Shown one piece after another: positions 26,861 to 34,687 of a stretch of 64,000 nt of DNA. Position numbers and translations under genes: made by a program. Under the pieces are notes generated by a model. The model saw only the letters and a list, made by a program, of their open reading frames with translations, did no database searches and was not told the origin of the DNA. The stretch spans positions 1 to 64,000 of the forward strand of contig NZ_FZPO01000008.1 of the NCBI RefSeq assembly GCF_900198655.1. The letters are read 5' to 3'. Positions within the stretch are counted from its first letter, which is position 1, and the number at the start of each line of letters is the position of its first letter. This DNA comes from Helicobacter equorum (GTDB lineage Bacteria > Campylobacterota > Campylobacteria > Campylobacterales > Helicobacteraceae).

Positions 26861-26929
26861 GCAGATATGTGCTACTTGAGGTAAGCATAAATTCTATGTA
26901 TAAAACATTATAAAAATTTAAAAATATTT

Positions 26930-29137
26930 TTAACGCTTTAGATTAATAGCTTCTTTTATGAGGTCATCACCAGTAGTAAAAGCTTTGGCATTCATCGAAT
27001 ACCCCCTTTGCATAACGATAAGATCTGTGAGTGCGCTACCTACATCAACATTGCTTGTTTCTAGGTGTTTGTATAATACAGAACCAAAACGCAAATGTTG
27101 CCCACTCCAGCCCAATAAAGGTCTACCACTGCTTATATAGGTATCACCATTATTAGAGATTTCTGTCATCTCAAAGAGATTGCCTCCTACCTTACGCAAA
27201 CCTTGATCATTAACAAAAGCTGATATGCCTACACGTCCCATAGCCTCAAACGCTCCATTGCTAAAAGAAAGGAAAATAATGCCATCTTTATCGATACGTA
27301 AATCTTGTAAATGCCCTTCACTGCGACCATCTTGATTTGTTTGGAGTATTTGTGAATCTTGATAGAGTCGGTTGCTGCTACGCTTTTGGTCTATGCCTGC
27401 GATATTGTATGTGATTTGTCCATTACCAAATGCAATGGTGATAGGCTGTGTTATAGGATTGCTATTTTCATCAAAAGAAATTTCGTGTGTGCTTACATCT
27501 CCTAGTGCAATTGTGCCATCTTGATTAAAAAGTTGTGTGCGCACTTCCCATTTTTCATTTATGCGAGGATCTGTGGTTACATCTGCTGAATTGATAAGAT
27601 AATAATGACTTTGTAGCAAAAACTTCGCACCACTCTCATCATATACCTCGACATTGCTTTGGTAGCTAGGCACTTCCAAATACGCACTCTCAAAGCTATC
27701 ATTACCCAATGCTTTCCAGCCTATTTGATCTTGTTTTGGATTTGAGATACCTTCACTTATGCGTTCATATAGTTTGCCTTGGTAATTAACAATCATCTTT
27801 GGTGCATAATTTGTCCCTTCTACAAAATCTTGAGGAAGGTTGCGTGCTGAAGCCACAACTTGCTCCCAACCTCCTTCTTGAGGATTACTATTGCCATTAG
27901 ATTCTGTGCGTCTATAGACATTGCCATTGTAATTGACAAGCTCTCCAACTTGATAACTTGTTCGTTCCTGCCACTCTCCTAAAGCACTTGTGTCTAAGAC
28001 TTCCCAATTTGTAGGATCTTGTAAGGGTTGGCTATTGCCACTTATGCCAATATATCCAAACACGATACCTTGATCATTGACAATATCACCATTGTTATAG
28101 TTTTTACTCGGACGATATTGTGAATCCACACCACTTGCAAAATTCTCATTTCTTCCAGCTATGCCAAGTTTTTCCGCAAGATTCCCGCTAATAGTCATAT
28201 CTTTTGTTGTATATGTTACATTGGAGAGTTTCAAGCCTACTTTTGAAACGCTACCATCAGGAAGTCGCGTGATATCTAGCCCAATTCCTGCCTTTTGTAA
28301 AAGTGTGGTTTTGAGTTCGTTGAATGTGCGGAAATCTTTGCCATAGCGAAGTTCTATATCTTGATTGCGTCCATTATTATTTATAGTAACAAGAATCTTA
28401 TCAAAGGTTGTGGCATCAAGAGTCTCGCCATTGGTAGAAAATCCATTGAGATCGGCATTTAAAAATCGCTCTTCATCAAATGATCCATCTGGAAGATTAT
28501 AGACTTGTGTAGCATTGACACTACTTTGTTTTTTGTTGAGGTTTAGGCTTAGATCGACTTTTGTAGTAAGCACAGGTTTATAATACAAATCTTGTGGGAT
28601 TTGGATAGGCTGAAGTTCGCCTGTAGCAAGTTTAGTAAAGTCTTCATCATTATTGTTGTTAGTAGTAAAAACATTATTATTAATCTTACCTAGATTCACG
28701 CCATACATATAGTATCCACTAGAATTGACAATATACCCCTCGCCATCGCGCAAAAAACTTCCATCACGCGTAAAGTAGGTTTTTTGCTTGCTTTCATATC
28801 CATCATCTTTGATGACAAAAGATCCGCCTTTGTTTTCGCCTACGACAAACCACCCTTTGCCTTCATATGCGACATCAAACTCCCCATCGCTATTTTTGTA
28901 GCTTCCACTTTTGGTAGAGATCGCATTACTTGCTTTTGTAACGCCGTAATTGTAGTCATTATTGATTGCAGAATTTGCGTTGAGTGAATCTAGCGATGAG
29001 GTAAAGAGGCTTTCAAATTGTGGTTGATTCTCGCGATATCCTATTGTATTGACATTGGCGATATTATTAGCTAGTGAATCTAAGCCAAATTGATGAGTTT
29101 TGATACCACTAAAGGAATTAATCATTGTCCCATTCAT
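26930..29137 (-). CDS. flgE: Flagellar hook protein FlgE with CBM5/12-like insert
   Basis: A 735-residue protein. The N-terminal D0 region holds LANNIANVNTIGYRENQPQF (about 23-42), and the C-terminal end holds LIVMQRGYSMNAKAFTTGDDLIKEAINLKR, both standard for FlgE. The middle is the variable D2-D4 region. At about 340-478 it carries three tandem repeats of roughly 45 residues, each with Y..GD/E.V...G..Y/F and a closing W, similar to CBM5/12. FlgE polymerises into the hook, and these repeats would lie on its outer surface. It follows flgD with a 4-base overlap in the fliK-flgD-flgE operon. Confidence 0.93.
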   Translation of the reverse strand: MNGTMINSFSGIKTHQFGLDSLANNIANVNTIGYRENQPQFESLFTSSLDSLNANSAINNDYNYGVTKASNAISTKSGSYKNSDGEFDVAYEGKGWFVVGENKGGSFVIKDDGYESKQKTYFTRDGSFLRDGEGYIVNSSGYYMYGVNLGKINNNVFTTNNNNDEDFTKLATGELQPIQIPQDLYYKPVLTTKVDLSLNLNKKQSSVNATQVYNLPDGSFDEERFLNADLNGFSTNGETLDATTFDKILVTINNNGRNQDIELRYGKDFRTFNELKTTLLQKAGIGLDITRLPDGSVSKVGLKLSNVTYTTKDMTISGNLAEKLGIAGRNENFASGVDSQYRPSKNYNNGDIVNDQGIVFGYIGISGNSQPLQDPTNWEVLDTSALGEWQERTSYQVGELVNYNGNVYRRTESNGNSNPQEGGWEQVVASARNLPQDFVEGTNYAPKMIVNYQGKLYERISEGISNPKQDQIGWKALGNDSFESAYLEVPSYQSNVEVYDESGAKFLLQSHYYLINSADVTTDPRINEKWEVRTQLFNQDGTIALGDVSTHEISFDENSNPITQPITIAFGNGQITYNIAGIDQKRSSNRLYQDSQILQTNQDGRSEGHLQDLRIDKDGIIFLSFSNGAFEAMGRVGISAFVNDQGLRKVGGNLFEMTEISNNGDTYISSGRPLLGWSGQHLRFGSVLYKHLETSNVDVGSALTDLIVMQRGYSMNAKAFTTGDDLIKEAINLKR
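27704..28120 (-). other. Three tandem CBM5/12-like modules inside FlgE
   Basis: Repeat 1 (about residues 340-383) reads YNNGDIVNDQGIVFG...NWEVL, repeat 2 (387-430) WQERTSYQVGELVNYNGNVY...GWEQV, repeat 3 (434-478) FVEGTNYAPKMIVNYQGKLY...GWKAL. All share an aromatic, G/P, V, N.G, aromatic and final W pattern with about 47-residue period. This is the consensus of chitin-binding type 3 (CBM5/12) modules. Binding to a sugar is inference. Confidence 0.6.
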
Positions 29138-29949
29138 AGGCTATGATCCTTATTATAAAACTCAATTGCACTCTGGAGTGGTAAAATCATATCGCCCATT
29201 CTTAGCATTGGTGCGCCCTTATCAAAGATAATGCTTTGCACTTCACCACGCCCTACTCGCGCAGTATGATACTGGCTAGTGCTTGAATCAAGATTATATT
29301 CTGCACGAATATTGTAACCGCCTGTTGGTAATTGCGTACCATTGTCGCTTTTGCCATCCCAATTAAATTCCACATACCCACTTTTTCCGGCATATTCTTT
29401 GAGTGAAAGAGTGCGCACAAGTTCGTTTTGTTGGTTAAAGATATGAATCTTTGGTTCGCCTTGTTGTGCATTGATAGCTTGGTCAAAAAAGATTTGAAAT
29501 TTCACACTATCACCAGCATTAAGATTGACACCAAAGACATCAGTTTCAGCGATTTTGCCTATCATAGAAACAGATTGGAGGGCATTGAGGGCTGCCATTG
29601 CGCTATTAGAGGAAGCGGTGGTTTTCATACCCTCGTTGAGGCTTTCAAGAGATTCTTTCATTTTGGCTTGGAATTCTTTGAGTTCTTTGTTAGTTTCTTG
29701 TGTGGATTTCATCGCTTCTGCCACTTCCACCATAGTCTTTTTGTTTTGCTCTTGCATTTCTACTTGTGTGAGTTGTGCAGTTTGTGTAATGATTTTATCT
29801 GTTTCCATTGGAGCGGTGGGATCTTGGTTTTTGAGCTGCTCCAAAAATAATCTCATAAATGCATCATTATCAAGTTCATTGATATTTTTTGGATTTTGTT
29901 TTTCTATTTTGGCAGTTGCCCCTGTAACTTCCCCTAAATCAATCGCCAT
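29134..29949 (-). CDS. flgD: Flagellar hook assembly (cap) protein FlgD
   Basis: A 271-residue protein. The FlgD core FMRLFLEQLKNQDPTAPMETDKIITQTAQLTQVEMQ lies at about 31-66. A coiled-coil segment follows, then a FlgD Ig-like/Tudor part with IHIFNQQNELVRTLSL and YVEFNWDGKSDNGTQLPTGGYNIRAEY. It acts as the scaffold at the tip of the growing hook. The start overlaps nothing upstream (9 bases after fliK), and its stop overlaps flgE by 4 bases. Confidence 0.95.
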   Translation of the reverse strand: MAIDLGEVTGATAKIEKQNPKNINELDNDAFMRLFLEQLKNQDPTAPMETDKIITQTAQLTQVEMQEQNKKTMVEVAEAMKSTQETNKELKEFQAKMKESLESLNEGMKTTASSNSAMAALNALQSVSMIGKIAETDVFGVNLNAGDSVKFQIFFDQAINAQQGEPKIHIFNQQNELVRTLSLKEYAGKSGYVEFNWDGKSDNGTQLPTGGYNIRAEYNLDSSTSQYHTARVGRGEVQSIIFDKGAPMLRMGDMILPLQSAIEFYNKDHSL

Positions 29950-29958
29950 TTAAACCCT

Positions 29959-31320
29959 TTATGCATATTGTGGTATTGTCATAAACATTGTGTGGGTTTC
30001 TAAGCTATTTTCATTCCCTTGATGTGCATTATAAGTCTGGGCTTGATTTCTGTGTCCTTGTTGGCGTTTTTGTCCTGAATTCGCATTGTTTTGAGAAAAA
30101 CTTAAATCAACATTGTTAAAGCCCATTTGTGCGAGATTGTTGCGCAATTCCACTTGATTATTGATAAAGAGATTGATTGCAGTTGGATTAGAAATGACTT
30201 GCACTTGCAAATCTTTACCATTTTTGGAGATTGTGAGTTCAAGTGTGCCTAGATTCTGTGGATTTAACTCAAGAGAGAGTTTGGTAATTGGTGGTTTATA
30301 ATTAAGCACTTCTTGAGTAAGTTGTGAAGCAAAGTTATACACAGATTGTCTTGCTAGGACACTTTTATAGAATATATCAGGTTTGATAGTCTGCATTGTA
30401 GGAGTTATGTTAGTTGTTTGGCTTTGGGTTGTCTCTTTAGAGGTTGGTGGTTCTTTGCTTGTTTGTGTGTGGATATGTTGTGCACTTTGTTCTAAATCTT
30501 GCAAAAATTCTTCATTAGCTATTTGGGCATTTTGGTTTGTTGATGATTTTTGTGAGTCTTGTGGTGTGTGAGAATGTTGGGATTGTTGTTTGGAATCCCC
30601 ATTTTGTGTAGATTCTGTATTGGCTTGTGTGGTTTTTGCGTGTGGTTGGGTGCTAGATTTTTGAGATGTTTCTTGGTTTTTTGCTTTTGGTGCGTGATTT
30701 GTTTGGTGTTCTGTTGTAGTGATTATATCTTTGGTTTCTTGGAGATTTATATTTTCTGGCATATGCAACGAATCTTCTAACATATCTTGTGTGATTTGCA
30801 TACCCTGTGCTAACATAGGAGCATCTATGGGAGAAGATTTTTGGATAGATTCAGTATTTTCTTTGGGAGATTGTTTGGAATCTAGTTTTGTATCTGATGT
30901 TTTATTTTGTGTATTTTGAGAGTTTTGGGTAGTTTTTGTTTGTGCCTCTTTGGGTGTTTTTGATTTTTTTTGATTTTTTTGTGTGTTTGTCGTGGCGTTG
31001 TGAGATGTATCGTTAGTATTAGGTATTTCAAGGTTTTGGAGTGATTCTTGGGTGCTAAGCGGCTCTTGTATAACTTGAGATTGCGTATTTGGGGCTTTAG
31101 AATGCTGGACTTGTTGGCTTTTTTGTGGTGCCTTTCCCTCTTGTGTTGCTATAGTCTCTTTAGTGTTGGTTGGTGTATTTTTAGGTGCGCTATCTTGCGT
31201 TTTGGCATTAGTTTTTTGTGAAGCTTTTGTTTTTTTCTCACTTTTAGGATTTTGTGAGGCATTGGGTGTTGCCTCTAATACATCTTGCTTAGCTTTGTCG
31301 GGGTAAATCCTTTGGACCAA
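29959..31320 (-). CDS. fliK: Flagellar hook-length control protein FliK (C-terminal part or whole)
   Basis: A frame of 453 residues. The first 330 residues are very rich in Gln, Thr, Ser, Asn and Lys (secreted ruler region). The conserved FliK C-terminal domain follows at about 340-430, with LSLELNPQNLGTLELTISKNGKDLQVQVISNP and LRNNLAQMGFNNVDLSF. It sets hook length and triggers the export switch. The only start near the 5' end is TTG at 31320, without a good ribosome site, and an in-frame TAG lies just upstream. The preceding frame overlaps by 32 bases. The two frames might therefore encode a single FliK joined by a +1 frameshift. Confidence 0.85.
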   Translation of the reverse strand: MVQRIYPDKAKQDVLEATPNASQNPKSEKKTKASQKTNAKTQDSAPKNTPTNTKETIATQEGKAPQKSQQVQHSKAPNTQSQVIQEPLSTQESLQNLEIPNTNDTSHNATTNTQKNQKKSKTPKEAQTKTTQNSQNTQNKTSDTKLDSKQSPKENTESIQKSSPIDAPMLAQGMQITQDMLEDSLHMPENINLQETKDIITTTEHQTNHAPKAKNQETSQKSSTQPHAKTTQANTESTQNGDSKQQSQHSHTPQDSQKSSTNQNAQIANEEFLQDLEQSAQHIHTQTSKEPPTSKETTQSQTTNITPTMQTIKPDIFYKSVLARQSVYNFASQLTQEVLNYKPPITKLSLELNPQNLGTLELTISKNGKDLQVQVISNPTAINLFINNQVELRNNLAQMGFNNVDLSFSQNNANSGQKRQQGHRNQAQTYNAHQGNENSLETHTMFMTIPQYA

Positions 31321-32071
31321 GCATCGACCCTAGTGTAGTGACGCTTTGTTCTGTCTTACCTTCTTCATAGATATTAGAAATTTTGCTTGTGATATTTTGT
31401 GGTTTTTTGGTGCCGCGGTTAATCACTGCCACACGATCTTCTAGGTTTTCCATTTCGTATTGAATCTTTTGCTTAGCGGATTTTGGTGTTGCTTTAGGTT
31501 TTGGTTGTATTTCTTGTGCTTGGCTACTTACATTTGTAGGATTTAATCCCTTATCTTTGGCGAGTTCTTGCACATCATCGAGAGTTTTTGGTGCTTGATC
31601 CTTTGTATAAGGTGCTATTTTAGGTTGCATACCTGTGTTTTGAGCTTGTAGAGCTTGTTTGTCTTGAGCGATTTTTGTGCCTTGCTCTTGTGTAGCCTTG
31701 AGTGCTTGAGTAAGTGGCGTATCCTTTGGTGCTTGGGGTGGCGTAGCAGTGCTTTGAGATTTTAATGCTTCTGGTGTGAGTGAGGCAGCCAAAAGCTCTG
31801 TGGTTTCTGGTGTATGTTTTTTGGGTGTTTGTTCTTTTTTTTGGGTGGATTCTGCTAGTTTTGAACTATCTTTTGGCGTTGTTTTGCTTTCTTTTGTGTC
31901 TTTTACTTGGGTTGGCTTTGCTGCTACTTGTGTTTGTGTACTTTTAGTTGTTAGTCTTTCGAGGTTTTGTGTAGTTTCTTTTAAATATTTCTCAAATTCT
32001 GAATTACGCGTAGAAGTTTTTTCTACAAGCTTTTGGGCTTTTGGTTGTGTTTGCAAAACATCTTCTATCAT
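31289..32071 (-). CDS. Low-complexity protein preceding FliK (possible FliK N-terminal part)
   Basis: A 260-residue frame starting MIEDVLQTQPKAQKLVEKTS, rich in Thr, Gln, Lys, Ala and Pro like the FliK N-terminal region. The last 60 residues (YEMENLEDRVAVINRGTKKPQNITSKISNIYEEGK) are more ordered. It ends 32 bases inside the fliK frame. In Campylobacter a separate small gene lies between the promoter and fliK, so it may be its own gene. Composition alone would also fit the N-terminal ruler of a longer FliK. No domain is recognised. Confidence 0.75.
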   Translation of the reverse strand: MIEDVLQTQPKAQKLVEKTSTRNSEFEKYLKETTQNLERLTTKSTQTQVAAKPTQVKDTKESKTTPKDSSKLAESTQKKEQTPKKHTPETTELLAASLTPEALKSQSTATPPQAPKDTPLTQALKATQEQGTKIAQDKQALQAQNTGMQPKIAPYTKDQAPKTLDDVQELAKDKGLNPTNVSSQAQEIQPKPKATPKSAKQKIQYEMENLEDRVAVINRGTKKPQNITSKISNIYEEGKTEQSVTTLGSMLGPKDLPRQS

Positions 32072-32107
32072 AACTATACTCCTAAGCGTAAAATCTTAGG
32101 GATCATA

Positions 32108-32123
32108 AAGCAAAATATATTCC
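32108..32123 (-). promoter_or_regulatory. Sigma54 (RpoN) promoter of the fliK-flgD-flgE operon
   Basis: The minus strand reads GGAATATATTTTGCTT. GG and GC are spaced as required for sigma54, and the sequence is close to the Campylobacter/Helicobacter consensus GGAA-N6-TTGCTT. It starts just after the ccoI stop codon and about 37 bases before the first gene. Middle-class flagellar genes (hook, hook length) are RpoN-dependent in this group, and rpoN itself begins at 63509. Confidence 0.7.
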
Positions 32124-32124
32124 C

Positions 32125-34563
32125 TTATCGAGTTTGGTTTTTGATACGCAACGAGTTTAGTACCACAATAATTGAGCTAAAACTCATTGAGAGTGCAGCA
32201 AAAAGCGGTATGATAAGCCCACAAATTGCAATGGGAATAGTAAGGGCATTATACATAATGCTTAGCAGTATGTTTTGCTTGATTGTCTTAAAAGTGATTT
32301 TGGCTAAATGCAAAGCATTTTGCATACTTTGCAAGCTATCATCAAGGATTATAACATCGCTACTTAAAATAGCTATATCACTTCCAGCACCCATAGATAT
32401 GGCTATATCACTTTTACTTAGTGCAAGGGCGTCATTAATCCCATCACCCACCATAACTACCTTATGTGTTTTTGCTTTTAGATTCTCAATATATGCCCCT
32501 TTATCTAGTGGAGAAAATTCTGCGTGATATTCACTTATTCCAAGCTCTTTGGCGCATTTTTGCACACTTTGTGTCCTATCGCCACTAAGCAAAATTGTAT
32601 GTATATGTTGGGATTGTAGATACGCTATAAGTTCTTTGGCATAGGGCTTTGGTGAATCTTGTAGTTCAAAAACTGCCACAAGCTCCCTACCTTTTGCAAA
32701 TCCAAACATCATACCTTCACCAAGTTCTAATACAGGGATTATCACACCTTGTTCTTGCAAGAATGCAAGGCTACCACCAAGCACAAGTTCCCCTTCATAG
32801 TAGCCACACACACCCTTAGAATCTATTTGCTGAAAGGATTGTAAATGCACGAGGTGCGGATTTAGGTGCGCATAGTGTGTGCGGACATATTCACATACAC
32901 TAAGAGAGATAGGGTGTTTGCTTGTATGTGTGAGTGTGTAAAGTAGGCTAACGCTTAGAGAATCTAGCAAGTCTGTATGCGTAGCATACACCTGTGGTTT
33001 TCCCATAGTGAGTGTGCCGGTTTTGTCAAAAACAATTGTGTCTATTTTGGCGAGGGTTTCTAAAAAACTCGCTTGTCGAAATAAGATATGCTTTTTGTAG
33101 CCTTGAGAGATTCCTATGATTGTGGCTATTGGTGTGGCAAGGGCGAGGGCACAAGGACACGCGATGATAATAACTGAAATAGCGATAATCATTGCACCTT
33201 CTGCACCTTTGTCGCTTAGCACATACCAGCCCATAAAACATAAAAGTGCGATAGCCAAAATCGTGCGTGAGAAATTTTGTGAAATACTATTGGCAAGATT
33301 CTGTATAGATGGTTTGTGAGCTAGACTTTGTTCTACGAGATTAAGAAGTTTGCTCATGAGGCTATCATTAAAACTTTTAGTTGCTTTGTAGAGAATCTTA
33401 TGGGTGAGATTGATAGATCCGGATATGACTTCTTGCCCTGATTGAAGTTCTAGGGGCATACTTTCGCCATTAATAGCCTTGGTATCAAAAAGCCCTTTTT
33501 GGCTTAGCAAGATTCCATCAATGGCGATTTTTTCACCAGGCAAACTCATAATCACATCGCCTATTTGCACTTCTTGAGGTTTTTTGATTTCTAGTGTGCG
33601 TTCATCGCCGTTTTTGCAAATAGTGATATTTTGGGGTAAAAATGCATAGATAGCCTCCAAACTCTCTCCAGCACTTTTTTTGCTACGCACTTCCAAAAAT
33701 TTTCCAATCAAGACAAAGGTAATAATCATACTCACAGATTCAAAGTATGTTTCCCCACTATGCGTGATAGTGGCATAGATTGAGTAGAGATAAGTAAGCG
33801 TTGAACCCACCGCTACAAGCATATCCATACCAATAAAGCCATTTTTTAACCCATAGTATGCCCCTCTATAAAAGATAAATCCTGCATAAAATAGCGTAAG
33901 CGAACAAAGGATGAATGAGGCGATATTTAGCACATTGCGTACGTATGCTTCTATCCCAAGAAAATAGCCACTATATTGAGCTACAGCAATCCACATAATA
34001 TTCATCGTGCAAAAAAGGGCAACAATGACACGCGTGTAATATTCTTTTGTTTGTTTTTTATCCGTGTTTTCTTGGAGTTGTGGATCATACGCGTAGGCGT
34101 CATAACCGATACTTTGTATAAGCCGTATGATTTGAGAAAGCGTGATGATTTGAGAATCCCATGTGATATATAAGCGATTGTTGGTGTAATTGATACTTGC
34201 ACTTTTTATACCCTTTTGGGAGTTTAGCACTTGCTCATTAAGCCATACACAAGCCGCACAATGAATATGCGTAAGAATGAGTGCACAGCTATTAAGATTA
34301 GGATTTTTTGAATCTATGCGGATATATTTTTGTGCGAAGCTAGGCGAATCAAAAAAATTTAAATCTTGTGTATCTTGTGTAGGCGGTGTGAGAGCGACAT
34401 CGCCTCTTTTGGCATAAAAACTCCCTAAATCTGCTTTTTGGAGAAGCATATATACGCCCTCACAACCACTACAGCAAAAATACAAGTCCTCACCATTATA
34501 GGGAACTTTTTTGAGTGCGTGTTCTTCATAAGTGATATGGCAGTGGCTACAATGTCTTAGCAC
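32125..34563 (-). CDS. ccoI: Cu+-translocating P-type ATPase, CcoI/FixI type
   Basis: An 812-residue P1B ATPase. The N-terminus has a Cys-rich zinc-finger-like part (CSHCH, FCCSGCEGVY) typical of CcoI, then an HMA domain whose metal-binding site reads HCAAC. Helices follow with the CPCALALATP motif, the phosphorylation site DKTGTLTMGK and the hinge MVGDGINDA. By family this pump delivers copper for assembly of the cbb3-type cytochrome oxidase, which Helicobacter uses for microaerobic respiration. It starts at a GTG (34563), preceded by a tandem copy of AATAAGGTGC. The next gene on this strand is the fliK operon. Confidence 0.9.
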   Translation of the reverse strand: MLRHCSHCHITYEEHALKKVPYNGEDLYFCCSGCEGVYMLLQKADLGSFYAKRGDVALTPPTQDTQDLNFFDSPSFAQKYIRIDSKNPNLNSCALILTHIHCAACVWLNEQVLNSQKGIKSASINYTNNRLYITWDSQIITLSQIIRLIQSIGYDAYAYDPQLQENTDKKQTKEYYTRVIVALFCTMNIMWIAVAQYSGYFLGIEAYVRNVLNIASFILCSLTLFYAGFIFYRGAYYGLKNGFIGMDMLVAVGSTLTYLYSIYATITHSGETYFESVSMIITFVLIGKFLEVRSKKSAGESLEAIYAFLPQNITICKNGDERTLEIKKPQEVQIGDVIMSLPGEKIAIDGILLSQKGLFDTKAINGESMPLELQSGQEVISGSINLTHKILYKATKSFNDSLMSKLLNLVEQSLAHKPSIQNLANSISQNFSRTILAIALLCFMGWYVLSDKGAEGAMIIAISVIIIACPCALALATPIATIIGISQGYKKHILFRQASFLETLAKIDTIVFDKTGTLTMGKPQVYATHTDLLDSLSVSLLYTLTHTSKHPISLSVCEYVRTHYAHLNPHLVHLQSFQQIDSKGVCGYYEGELVLGGSLAFLQEQGVIIPVLELGEGMMFGFAKGRELVAVFELQDSPKPYAKELIAYLQSQHIHTILLSGDRTQSVQKCAKELGISEYHAEFSPLDKGAYIENLKAKTHKVVMVGDGINDALALSKSDIAISMGAGSDIAILSSDVIILDDSLQSMQNALHLAKITFKTIKQNILLSIMYNALTIPIAICGLIIPLFAALSMSFSSIIVVLNSLRIKNQTR

Positions 34564-34687
34564 CTTATTGCACCTTATTCCTTTGGGCTTTAGGGATTTT
34601 GGGTTTGCATTGTAGCGTAGCTTTGATAAAAGTTAAAGGGAGTCTCTGTTAAAATGTGCTTCTACCAACATATTTTTAAGGAAGTGC

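Noticed and set aside
29428-29953. Two open frames of about 140 codons opposite flgD.
   Set aside because: Both are antisense to the conserved flgD gene, with no ribosome site and Cys/Phe- or Ser-rich composition typical of shadow frames.
34551-34576. Tandem AATAAGGTGC repeat at the ccoI start, considered as a switch.
   Set aside because: Only two copies exist and the first GTG is followed at once by TAA, so a change of copy number would not alter the frame of ccoI in an evident way.
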